Shown here piece after piece: positions 54,208-61,816 of a DNA stretch of 64,000 nucleotides (within the stretch, counting starts at the first letter, position 1; each line of letters begins with the position of its first letter). A program made the position numbers and the translations under genes. The DNA comes from Paraburkholderia flava (GTDB taxonomy: Bacteria > Pseudomonadota > Gammaproteobacteria > Burkholderiales > Burkholderiaceae), in NCBI RefSeq assembly GCF_004359985.1, contig NZ_SMRO01000003.1, forward strand, positions 666,206 to 730,205, given 5' to 3'. The notes under the pieces were generated by a model. The model saw only the letters and a program-made list of their open reading frames with translations. It ran no database searches and was not told where the DNA came from.

Positions 54208-54825
54208 CTACACCTTCGACGGCCCCGCACTCTTCCACTTCTCCAGCATGCTCAAAGTCGGAACCGGCGCAAAGTTCATCAGCGCTCTCTCCGTATCGGG
54301 ACCATGCGCGTTTTCCCACGCACCCAGCAACTGCGCGGTGTCATGCAGATCCGCTCCGTAGACCCGATGCGAGAAGATCAGCGCATAACCCATCCCGCCC
54401 ACCAGCACGAAGCGCGTGAACACGCCTTCGACCACACCCGGTCCCGCCATCATCGACGCGAGAAAATGTTCGGCCGGACGATCGGACGTCATCGGCACGG
54501 AGTTCGTCTTCAGCACCACGCTGCCTCTCGATTTGTTGCCTTCGAGTACCCCGTTGGCCTGGGCGGCGAGATCGTCCGCGGTCTTGATGTCGCGGTACGC
54601 GACGACCGATACCATCTCGGTCCAGTGATCGAGATCCGTCTGCCCCGGTGGCGTGAATTCGAACAGCTTGTCGTTGGTCCAGCGGAAAAGATAGTCGGCC
54701 CCGTTGAAACGAAATGCCGCTGATGGAGCCGTCTGCGCAGCGACGAAACGAAGCTGCGTCATCGACGCCACCGCCACGAGCCCGGCGATCAGCCGTCGCC
54801 GTTTTAACATCCGGATCTGCTGCAC
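54208..54825 (-). CDS. Secreted hypothetical protein
   Basis: About 205 residues from GTG 54825, which has AGGGAG before it; ATG 54810 (MLKRRRLIAGLVAVA) is the alternative. A basic signal peptide ends near RFVAAQ-TAPS. The mature part has FRFNGADYLFRWTNDKLFEFTPPGQ, WTEMVSVVAYRDIKTADDLAA and VEGVFTRFVLVGGMGYALIFSHR, consistent with a small periplasmic alpha/beta fold. No family was recognised. It follows the repeat lipoprotein by 46 bases, so the two are probably co-transcribed. Confidence 0.72.
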   Translation of the reverse strand: MQQIRMLKRRRLIAGLVAVASMTQLRFVAAQTAPSAAFRFNGADYLFRWTNDKLFEFTPPGQTDLDHWTEMVSVVAYRDIKTADDLAAQANGVLEGNKSRGSVVLKTNSVPMTSDRPAEHFLASMMAGPGVVEGVFTRFVLVGGMGYALIFSHRVYGADLHDTAQLLGAWENAHGPDTERALMNFAPVPTLSMLEKWKSAGPSKV

Positions 54826-54871
54826 GATCGCTTCTCCCTGTTTGATTCGCACGACGGCTGTCCTCGGTCGT

Positions 54872-55849
54872 TCAGTTCTGCGTGAACGTATTGAGCGAGG
54901 AGCACAGGAAACCCGTGCATCCGTTCGCGAGGAAGTATAGCGACACGGGTACGGGTGGCGCACCGAAGCCGAGATCGCCGAGGTACGCCTGGCTTTCCGC
55001 GCCTTGTGCATTCGCCTGCTGGATGAACGCGGCGCTCGTCGACTGTGGCGTCTGCGATTGATACGTGAAGGTCGCAGATTGCGACTGATCCTTCACATAG
55101 ACCGCAGCGCTGTCGGTGCCGAATCCCATGCCGCCTTTGAAGCGGTAGCCCTTCGCGCCTTCGTTGTTCGCCTGCGTCACCAGGTCGCCGGCACTTTGCG
55201 CCGGCGTCACGGCATCGTACGTATAGGTCGACGACGACGAGTTGTCCTTCATGTACAGCGACGTGCTCGCCGCATCCAGCTGGACCGGCCCGTAGTACCA
55301 GTATCCGTTCTGGCCTTGCCCGTTGGCCTGCGTCAGGAACGCGGCCGAACCGGTCGGTGCGGCGACCGCGGCGTACGTATACGTCGATGACGCATTGCCC
55401 TGATGACGATACAGATTGCCGAACGTCAGCGGGCCGTCGTAGCGGAAGCCCTTCGTGCCCTCCTGGTTCGCCTGCGCGATAAAGCCGGCCTGCGTGGCGT
55501 CCGCAGCCTGGAATTCGTAGCTGTACGTGTTGGAGCCGTCGTTGATGAAGACATTCTTGATACTGCCGCCGTCGCCCGAAAAGGATACTTCGGCGATATA
55601 GCGGTAGCCCTTCGCGCCTTCCGTATTCAACTGGGCGAGGAACGAGGTTGCGTCGGTGGGCGCTGCCAGTGCTTCATACACCATCGTCCGCACGGAGCCG
55701 GAGCCCGTGCCTGTTGTAGGACCGGTGCCGGTCGTGCCGCCGTTGGCGGTACCGCCGCCGGAACTACCGCCATTTTTGACGTCATCACCACCGCAGGCGG
55801 ACAGCAACAGACACGCGGATGCTGCAATCACGAAGAACTTGGAGGTCAT
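54872..55849 (-). CDS. Lipoprotein with five ~50-residue internal repeats
   Basis: 325 residues. The signal peptide ends at lipobox LLSAC, followed by a Gly/Thr/Ser-rich tether (24-52). Five repeats of 46-52 residues follow, each with a Tyr-x-Tyr start, an alanine-rich helix ending in QANxxGxxGYRYxG, and a strand with Y(M/V)KD. The fifth repeat is degenerate, and the C-terminus has two Cys (NGCTGFLCSS). No named family was recognised; the repeats suggest a surface or periplasmic binding scaffold. A structured A+T-rich stretch lies directly upstream. Confidence 0.85.
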   Translation of the reverse strand: MTSKFFVIAASACLLLSACGGDDVKNGGSSGGGTANGGTTGTGPTTGTGSGSVRTMVYEALAAPTDATSFLAQLNTEGAKGYRYIAEVSFSGDGGSIKNVFINDGSNTYSYEFQAADATQAGFIAQANQEGTKGFRYDGPLTFGNLYRHQGNASSTYTYAAVAAPTGSAAFLTQANGQGQNGYWYYGPVQLDAASTSLYMKDNSSSSTYTYDAVTPAQSAGDLVTQANNEGAKGYRFKGGMGFGTDSAAVYVKDQSQSATFTYQSQTPQSTSAAFIQQANAQGAESQAYLGDLGFGAPPVPVSLYFLANGCTGFLCSSLNTFTQN

Positions 55850-55891
55850 TTTTCACCTGTATTTGTATTTGGCCTGGTTTGTCGGACGCTT

Positions 55892-56215
55892 TTACCGGCG
55901 ATGAATCGAAGCTCCGGTATAAATGTGCTGACGGGCATGCTGCTCGTGAAGATTTAATGAACCTGGATACTGGGAAGCTTCGACGGTATCAAAGTAGATA
56001 GCTCTATCTACTTTGATACCGTCGTGGATGATAACGATTTTGTGGGTACTATTTTTAAAATAAATTGCTGTCTCGATTTTTGAGGTGTCCGGTCGCGGAA
56101 ATATAAAGTGGATAATCGTCTCATCCCCTGTTGGAGCGACGTTATTCGCGAGACGATAATCCACCTCAAAATGCCCGAACCGTGAATACGACCCGGCGAT
56201 CGACGCGCTTTGCAA
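55892..56215 (-). CDS. Questionable hypothetical protein in A+T-rich structured DNA
   Basis: A 107-codon frame begins with TTG (LQSASIAGSY) and lacks a clear ribosome site. Its third codon positions are rich in A and T, unlike neighbours. The predicted protein (FIFPRPDTSKIETAIYF, HKIVIIHDGIKVDRAIYF) has a normal composition, so it might be an acquired gene. Two perfect inverted repeats overlap the frame, so the stretch may instead be non-coding. Function is unknown. Confidence 0.3.
   Translation of the reverse strand: MQSASIAGSYSRFGHFEVDYRLANNVAPTGDETIIHFIFPRPDTSKIETAIYFKNSTHKIVIIHDGIKVDRAIYFDTVEASQYPGSLNLHEQHARQHIYTGASIHRR
55981..56024. repeat. Perfect 21-bp palindrome with two-base loop
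   Basis: CGACGGTATCAAAGTAGATA (55981-56000) and its exact reverse complement (56005-56024) enclose GCTC, of which G and C also pair. There is no adjoining T-run on either strand, so a simple terminator is unlikely. It lies about 130 bases upstream of the repeat lipoprotein. Confidence 0.9.
56108..56164. repeat. Perfect 15-bp inverted repeat, nested in a longer dyad
   Basis: GTGGATAATCGTCTC (56108-56122) pairs with GAGACGATAATCCAC (56150-56164). An outer TTTTGAGGTG (from about 56076) can also pair with CACCTCAAAA (to about 56171), so alternative structures are possible. The region is A+T-rich compared with the window. Confidence 0.8.
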
Positions 56216-56371
56216 TCTCAGGCGTCGCTGTTTAAACCCGTGCCTGGCAATATCCCGCTGCCTGCGATCACGGCGGATATTTCACTGGACGCCCGCGCGA
56301 ACCGCCGTTGCTGTAGACGTCCCGCACGCGCCGCTATAATTGCGCTCGACCGTATCCATGGAGATTTCGCT

Positions 56372-56836
56372 GTGAGAAAGATCGCCGCTTTTGCACTCGT
56401 CGCGCTTGCGCTCGCGGGTTGCTCGTCTGCCGAAAAAGAACAGCAGCAGGCGCAGAGATACGAACGCAACGAGGGCAGTCTGACTACCGCGCAACACAAT
56501 GCGGCGGTCGATTGCAAGCCGGAAAACTGCGACGCGGCGTGGGCGCTCACGAAGCAGTACGTGCAGCAGCATTCCGACACGTCGGTGATTCGTGCGGACG
56601 CAGTCGCGATCGACACCGACGTGCCGTTCAGTTCGGGCAAGGTCTCGTTCTCGGCGACTCGGGTCGCGAAGGGGGCCGGCGCGACGCTCGCGCTGTTCGC
56701 GCAATGTCCGGGGATGTACGGATCCAACGACGCTAAAGGCTCGGACTATGACAAGTGCGTGGGGAAAATCCTCAAGGGCTTGAACGGTTATGTGCCGTTC
56801 CTCAGTGCGCATCTGTCTGGCGGTCAGGCGCACTGA
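56372..56836 (+). CDS. Small cysteine-containing lipoprotein
   Basis: 154 residues from GTG 56372, with GGAG eight bases upstream. The signal peptide RKIAAFALVALALAGCSS ends at a lipobox. The mature part has a Gln/Glu-rich start, VDCKPENCDAAWALTKQYVQQHSDT, and further cysteines in AQCPG and DKCVG, suggesting two disulfides. No family was recognised. It lies between the structured stretch and the hydrolase-like gene. Confidence 0.8.
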   Translation: MRKIAAFALVALALAGCSSAEKEQQQAQRYERNEGSLTTAQHNAAVDCKPENCDAAWALTKQYVQQHSDTSVIRADAVAIDTDVPFSSGKVSFSATRVAKGAGATLALFAQCPGMYGSNDAKGSDYDKCVGKILKGLNGYVPFLSAHLSGGQAH

Positions 56837-57095
56837 ATGTCGTGTGCCGCGGTGAAATCGGCGTTCCGCCACGCGCCGCGCGCATTGAACATTGACCGGA
56901 CGCCGTTCGTCTTCATTAACGCTCGTGTAGCAGTTTCGAAAAGCGAAGCGTACTGATGCATTCCCTGTCATCCGCGCGCATTCGTTTTCATAGAAAATAG
57001 TCTGCATTTCCAATGCATCGTGCGGCGGCGTGGCGATCGCTGCGGGCGCGATGCATCATGCAGACAGGATAACGACCAAAAAGCGTGGGTTCGCA

Positions 57096-58172
57096 ATGAA
57101 TATCGATTTTCACTATGGGGTCGTCTATGCGGTCGCCCGTCTGGGCGGCATGAGCGTGGACGAGGCGCGGACCGTCGCGCATTCGTGTCAGTACGTCGAC
57201 GATGCAACGACGGAAGGGCTGCTGAAGTTTGCCGGCGGCGAGACCTTCGAGCGCATTGCCAGCGCGCACGATCTGATCGACTACAAGAACGCCGACGATA
57301 ACCAGAATCGCCGCATCTGGGTGCCGTTTCACTTCCTGCCCGGCGCACAGGGCGACACGCTCGACCAGCGCGCGGTGTGCCGTCCGAATAGCGACGTCGC
57401 GAAGATGATGGTCCGGCGCTCGCTCGCCGCCCACGATGCGTACAACGCGCTGCACCGGCTCGGCGTGACGCTCCACGTCTATGTGGATACGTGGGCCCAC
57501 CAGGGCTTCGCCGGTATCGAGAGCGACTACAACCGGATTACGCACCTCGAAGGCGACGACTACGATCACGACACCTGGCGCGGCAGATTAAGCCACATGC
57601 TGGTCAAGGTCGGTCTGGATGTGGCCACCGTCAGTATCGATATGGTCTCGGGTCTGGGGCATGGCGCCGCGCTGCATTTCCCCGACATGCCGTGGGTGAG
57701 ATGGCGGTATCGCTGCAAGGGCTCGCATGAATTCGTCGAGCGCGACAATCTGCCTGCGTACATCGAAGCTGCGGACATGACCTGCCGGGTCGTGCAGGCA
57801 TTCAAGGCGGGGACGCAGGCGTTCGAGACGCAACCCGGTTTGTCGGCGGAAGCGAAGACGGCGATCGGCGCATTGCTTGGCGACAGCCGCAGCCATGATT
57901 CCAACGCGCGCCTCACGCGCATCGGCGACGCGATCGCCGCCGGCGAGATTCCTGGTCTGAAGGAAGAACTGCCGCCCTATATCCCGAAGGGGCCGCACTC
58001 GTGGAAGCATCTCGCCACCGGCCTCACGGCGAAAGACGACCGGGGGGACGCGCCGAACTGGTCGCAGCACTTCGAAGATTCGGATTACCGGAAATTCCAC
58101 GACGCGACGAAGGAACATCTCTTCGTGGTCATTCAACAAATCCTGCCGACATTCGGGCTGCGGCTCACGTGA
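57096..58172 (+). CDS. DUF6765-like protein, possible zinc-dependent phospholipase relative
   Basis: 358 residues without a signal peptide. It begins MNIDFHYGVVYAVARLGGMS. The central GVTLHVYVDTWAHQGFAG contains H-x3-D-x3-H, resembling the zinc-binding motif of phospholipase C/P1-nuclease folds, and further His/Asp residues are scattered (HDLIDY, FHFLPG, DDYDHD). The assignment to DUF6765 is from recall and the zinc enzyme idea is inferred. The C-terminal half has GPHSWKHLATG and a helical end. ATG 57096 gives the natural N-terminus. A perfect terminator follows. Confidence 0.65.
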   Translation: MNIDFHYGVVYAVARLGGMSVDEARTVAHSCQYVDDATTEGLLKFAGGETFERIASAHDLIDYKNADDNQNRRIWVPFHFLPGAQGDTLDQRAVCRPNSDVAKMMVRRSLAAHDAYNALHRLGVTLHVYVDTWAHQGFAGIESDYNRITHLEGDDYDHDTWRGRLSHMLVKVGLDVATVSIDMVSGLGHGAALHFPDMPWVRWRYRCKGSHEFVERDNLPAYIEAADMTCRVVQAFKAGTQAFETQPGLSAEAKTAIGALLGDSRSHDSNARLTRIGDAIAAGEIPGLKEELPPYIPKGPHSWKHLATGLTAKDDRGDAPNWSQHFEDSDYRKFHDATKEHLFVVIQQILPTFGLRLT

Positions 58173-58193
58173 ACCTGTGAGCAGCCACAGTCG

Positions 58194-58220
58194 AAAAACC
58201 CCGCACGTGCGGGGTTTTTT
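58194..58220. terminator. Rho-independent terminator
   Basis: A perfect dyad of AAAAACCCCGCAC (58194-58206) and its complement (58207-58219) with a T-run on either strand. It can end both the hydrolase-like gene and the converging secreted-protein gene. Confidence 0.9.
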
Positions 58221-58240
58221 GTTTCCGGTGTATGGCGATG

Positions 58241-58687
58241 CTATCGGCGTGAAATGGTGAGTCTGATGCGGTTCGCGTCCGCCATCGTGATCGCGATTTC
58301 CGTACGCTGATCGCGTGGACCCAGATAAAAGTGCTGACGTGCCGGCGAATTCTCATCGTGCGTCGCATCGGGAAGACACGACGCGACGTCTGCCGCGACG
58401 CTCTCGAGTGCGCCCGCATGTTCGCCGCCTTCGCCGTGCGGCGTCCACTCGCATTGATAACCGCCAGACATCGCACCGCATTGCACGTTGTCGCCTGCGG
58501 GCTGCGCGATACCTTGCACGTCGCTGGTCTGCAATCCGCCGAAGCCGCCGGGTGCTGCGGCGACGATGCGCTTGAGCGCAGGGCACGGTCCGGGCGAATC
58601 GTCCGCATGAGCCATCGACGATGCAAACATCGCATACGTCGTCGAGGCAAACATGATTGCGGTGAGTGCTGCGTGAACTGGTTTCAT
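58241..58687 (-). CDS. Secreted hypothetical protein with four cysteines
   Basis: 148 residues. A signal peptide ends near SSMAHA-DDSPG. The mature protein has four Cys (PCPALK, VQCGAM, YQCEW, ASCLP), suggesting two disulfides, and a C-terminal beta-hairpin (TEIAITMADANRIRLTISRR). No family was recognised. The 116 bases downstream of the next small gene's stop hold nothing else. Confidence 0.72.
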   Translation of the reverse strand: MKPVHAALTAIMFASTTYAMFASSMAHADDSPGPCPALKRIVAAAPGGFGGLQTSDVQGIAQPAGDNVQCGAMSGGYQCEWTPHGEGGEHAGALESVAADVASCLPDATHDENSPARQHFYLGPRDQRTEIAITMADANRIRLTISRR

Positions 58688-58803
58688 CGTCGCGCCTCCT
58701 CGTCGGGTCTTACTTCACCGAACCGTACGGCGAACCGGATTTCATCGGATGATTCGACCCGGCGCCCGATGAGAGCTTAGCGCATCGACGCACGACGTGA
58801 ACG

Positions 58804-58938
58804 TTACGGACGAAGCAGATCGTAGCCGCCCAGCATCACCGCGCCGCTCAACGCGATCATCGCAACCGAATGCTGGCCGAAGTAGAGAATCGCGGCGGCC
58901 AGCCAGCTCGCGATGAAAAATGCGCCCAGTCGTTTCAT
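58804..58938 (-). CDS. 44-residue membrane protein
   Basis: The frame begins MKRLGAFFIASWLAAAILYFG and ends MLGGYDLLRP. It has two hydrophobic segments (5-20 and 24-38) joined by QHSV, and GGAG lies seven bases before the ATG. Codon use matches the window. It resembles small proteins of unknown function often found near stress genes; no family was recognised. Confidence 0.6.
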   Translation of the reverse strand: MKRLGAFFIASWLAAAILYFGQHSVAMIALSGAVMLGGYDLLRP

Positions 58939-58987
58939 GATGTGCTCCGTTGCGCGCTCACAGCGCCCGCCATGCGGGCGATGAAAA

Positions 58988-59380
58988 TCACGCGTGCTGA
59001 TACCGATATTCCTGCGTCCTGCCGCCGTAACCGTACGACGCTGCCCGCACGTCCTGCACGTAGATATAGCTTTCCTCGTGCAGATTCCCGAGCAGTTCTG
59101 AAAAGCCTGCGAACGCGGCCTCGATATAGCGTGCTTTCTCGGCTTTCGTGTTGGTCTCGTCGGTGATCTTGATGTCGAAGTAGACGCTGCTCTTGCCCTG
59201 CGCGCTCAGCGATTGTCCGCCGACGATCCAGTCGTCCGGATCGACGTATTCGATCGCGATCGCCGTCACCTTCGGATCTTTACCGAGGATGCGGGTAGTC
59301 AGATCGAGCAGCAGCGTAGCGATGCGCTCTGTCGTTTCGCGCGACTTTTTCGCGCTGACCTTCACGTTGAGAATCGGCAT
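58988..59380 (-). CDS. 4-oxalocrotonate tautomerase family protein
   Basis: 130 residues. After Met removal, Pro1 (MPILNVKVSAKKSRETTERIA) is the catalytic base of the family. It is longer than the 62-residue 4-OT subunit, with a C-terminal half VYFDIKITDETNTKAEKARYIEAAF that resembles cis-CaaD/MSAD-type lengths. The substrate is unknown. Expression is probably controlled by the MarR protein encoded just upstream, since the same operator lies 16 bases before its ATG. Confidence 0.88.
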   Translation of the reverse strand: MPILNVKVSAKKSRETTERIATLLLDLTTRILGKDPKVTAIAIEYVDPDDWIVGGQSLSAQGKSSVYFDIKITDETNTKAEKARYIEAAFAGFSELLGNLHEESYIYVQDVRAASYGYGGRTQEYRYQHA

Positions 59381-59395
59381 TTTACGAGCTCCATT

Positions 59396-59413
59396 TAGTT
59401 AGCGTTGCAACTA
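59396..59413. promoter_or_regulatory. MarR-type operator before the tautomerase gene
   Basis: TAGTTAGCGTTGCAACTA, an imperfect dyad TAGTT-N8-AACTA, lies 16 bases upstream of the tautomerase ATG. It differs from the site before marR at one base. Confidence 0.7.
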
Positions 59414-59428
59414 TCTAGGTAAAAAAAT

Positions 59429-59845
59429 TCAGGGAAGTGCCGAACGAGCGTCGCGAAGCTTCGCAACGGTCTCGCCGAACTCCGTGCTGCCCAGTACCCG
59501 CTTGAGCCGCGCTGTTACCGCGGCGCTTGCGCCGTTCAATGCGACCTTGATGTCGACCGCTTTCGATGTCGGGAAAATCGCCACCTCTCGACCGTCGCCA
59601 TTCGTCCTGCGGCGCTCGATATAACCGCGCGCTTCCAGCCCATCCAGCGCACGCGTAGCGGTAGGCCGCGCGATCACCAGTTGATCCGACAACTCCCGCG
59701 CCAGCATGCCGGGGCGATTGATGATCGCCCGCAGCATGAAGCCTTGCGGCGGCGTCAGCTCGAACGGCGCGAACGCATCGGTCCACTCGCGCTCGAGGCG
59801 GCGAGCGAGTGCGGTCGTGTTGAAGTAAAGGCATTCGTCGAACAT
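59429..59845 (-). CDS. MarR-family transcriptional regulator
   Basis: 138 residues with a winged helix: FELTPPQGFMLRAIINRPGMLARELSDQLVIARPTATRALDGLEARGYIERR (core motifs LARELSDQL, RPTATRALDGLE, GYIERRRTNGDGR). The helical dimerisation arms are at both ends. It probably represses itself and the tautomerase gene through the paired operators. PLD-like and marR genes share a strand, but separate control is likely. Confidence 0.92.
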   Translation of the reverse strand: MFDECLYFNTTALARRLEREWTDAFAPFELTPPQGFMLRAIINRPGMLARELSDQLVIARPTATRALDGLEARGYIERRRTNGDGREVAIFPTSKAVDIKVALNGASAAVTARLKRVLGSTEFGETVAKLRDARSALP

Positions 59846-59865
59846 GGACGAAGCTTAGTGCAGTG

Positions 59866-59883
59866 TAGTTAGCATTGCAACTA
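59866..59883. promoter_or_regulatory. MarR-type operator before marR
   Basis: TAGTTAGCATTGCAACTA, dyad TAGTT-N8-AACTA, lies 21 bases upstream of the marR ATG, where it would block its promoter or early transcription. Confidence 0.7.
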
Positions 59884-59938
59884 CTTTTCGAATGCGGCAA
59901 ACGGGCGTCGAAATGAACCCGTATGCCGCGAGAATCGC

Positions 59939-61714
59939 CTACTGCACGTCGTTAGCCAGCGCCACGCGAGCCTTCGCCTCAGCGCTACCGTCGACGAAAT
60001 ACTTCGCCGACCAGCTACTGTCGGGCTGCAGGATCAACCGTTCGTGCGTCGTGCCGCTACGCTGTTCCTCGATCGCGATGGCGCGTGCGCGGTAATGCTC
60101 GTACAGACGCAGGAACTCCGCGAGATAGATCGCCGCGATCCGCTTGTCGCGGATTTCGAGCAGATTCTCGTCATTGTAGTGCTCGGAGTTCTGGCTCATG
60201 TTCGCCGAGCCCGAATAGACGATCGGGTCGGAGCCTTCCGCGTCGATCACGAGAAACTTGTGATGCACGATGACGGGCGCGTACGGCGGCGCCTTTTCGC
60301 CGGGAAACACCTGCATTTCCGGCATGAAACCGTCCGGCACGGTGGCCGGCGAAAAGTAGTTCGCATCGATCACGTCGCGCTGATCGCGGCTGCGGTGATA
60401 CAGCTCGAGATTCGCGAGCTGCGTCGTGTTGACGACCTTGCCGTCGTGTTGCGCGGCCTCGGCATCGGTCGCTGACTTCGCGCTGATGTGATTGACGAGC
60501 CCGAACATCATCAGCCCGCGATCGCCAGCGGCGAAGCACGCATCGCGCAACGGCGCGTCGGTCGGCATAAACAGGCAGAACATAACCGAATGCTTTGCGC
60601 GTCCGATTGCGTCGACGATCGTATCGATCTGCGTGCGCTGGTTCTTCGGCTCCGGCGAGAAGCACACGCGCACCTGTGCACTGCCGACCTGCATGCTGTC
60701 CGACCAGCCCGGCGTGAGCGCGGCAGTCGCCGCGATCGTTGGATTGCTGGAGAGCGCCGCTGCGCGATCGCTGTAGTGCTGCGCGAGCTCGGCGGATTCG
60801 AACAGATGCAGCACGTTGGCCTGCTCGGTGATGCCCTCAGTCGTGAAGTTCGCGGAGCCGGTCAGCACGCGGTCGGGCGGCGTGTTCGCTTGCGCGTCGC
60901 CGGCGACGATGAACTTGTCGTGCATGATGTGCGTCTTGTCGCGCGGCAGGCAGCGCGCGAGATCGATCAACGCATCGACGGCCGGCTGGTTCGGCGACGG
61001 CTGCGCCGGCTTGCCCTTCACCGGCACCGTGTGCGCGTCGTACACGACGGCGAGCGCGTCCTTGCCGTGCGCGCGGCCGAACGTCTCGAACGCGGGGATC
61101 GCCCACAGCGAATCGGTCAGGTGATACACCGCCGACACGGCGCGCGCCGCGCCGTCGAAAACCGTCTCGAAGGTCTGTTCCAGATCGTTCGCGAGCCACG
61201 TACGCAGCTTCAGCGCCTGCTCGGGCGAAGGCGCTTCGTTATGGCCGAGCTTCATTGTGCTCACCATCCGCGAGAACGCCTGCGAGCTGACCACCGCACG
61301 GTTGAACCACGTGCCGATGCCGTCTTCGACGTGTGCCGGCAGCGTCACTGAAACATTCCCGACGTCGCTGCCCAGACGCTGCAGCTGCGTCGGCGTACCG
61401 ACCACCGGCCACACTTCGTAGGTGAACGTCTTCTGACGATCCGGCGGATCGATGCGCGCATCCCACCACATGAACTTCTGGATCGGCGCTTCGCTGGTCG
61501 GTGCATCGCGCTGGATGTCGGCGGCGGGGCCGGCGAACGTCACGCGGTTCGGCAGCCAGCTGCTCGCTTCGCGTGTACGGCCGTCCGCGTGCAAAAAGCC
61601 AGGCGTGCGCCGGATCGCGAATCCGAGAAAGTCGTCGCGTGCGTGGCCTTCGGGCCAGTCGAACGCGAGCAGGACAAGTGTCGGGGATACGTAGCTTCGG
61701 ACGCTGACTTTCAT
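59939..61714 (-). CDS. Phospholipase D-like protein with two HKD motifs
   Basis: 591 residues. HKD motif 1 is THIMHDKFIVAGDAQ with GSANFTTEG; HKD motif 2 is VIVHHKFLVIDAEGSD with YSGSANMSQN. No signal peptide is evident. The N-terminal 200 residues (FAIRRTPGFLHADGRTREAS, YEVWPVVGTPTQ) form an extra domain not recognised. PLD-superfamily enzymes cut phosphodiesters in lipids or nucleic acids. Without a nearby partner or immunity gene, its role is open; lipid metabolism, nuclease or toxin-like functions are all possible. Confidence 0.85.
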   Translation of the reverse strand: MKVSVRSYVSPTLVLLAFDWPEGHARDDFLGFAIRRTPGFLHADGRTREASSWLPNRVTFAGPAADIQRDAPTSEAPIQKFMWWDARIDPPDRQKTFTYEVWPVVGTPTQLQRLGSDVGNVSVTLPAHVEDGIGTWFNRAVVSSQAFSRMVSTMKLGHNEAPSPEQALKLRTWLANDLEQTFETVFDGAARAVSAVYHLTDSLWAIPAFETFGRAHGKDALAVVYDAHTVPVKGKPAQPSPNQPAVDALIDLARCLPRDKTHIMHDKFIVAGDAQANTPPDRVLTGSANFTTEGITEQANVLHLFESAELAQHYSDRAAALSSNPTIAATAALTPGWSDSMQVGSAQVRVCFSPEPKNQRTQIDTIVDAIGRAKHSVMFCLFMPTDAPLRDACFAAGDRGLMMFGLVNHISAKSATDAEAAQHDGKVVNTTQLANLELYHRSRDQRDVIDANYFSPATVPDGFMPEMQVFPGEKAPPYAPVIVHHKFLVIDAEGSDPIVYSGSANMSQNSEHYNDENLLEIRDKRIAAIYLAEFLRLYEHYRARAIAIEEQRSGTTHERLILQPDSSWSAKYFVDGSAEAKARVALANDVQ

Positions 61715-61816
61715 CCATTACCTCTGCGTGGTCGATTTGACGCAGTGTGCAGAAGGCGCTTGTTAAAACGATGACAGCGGCGGATGCAGCGACCGCTCGT
61801 CCGCAGAAAAATCCGT

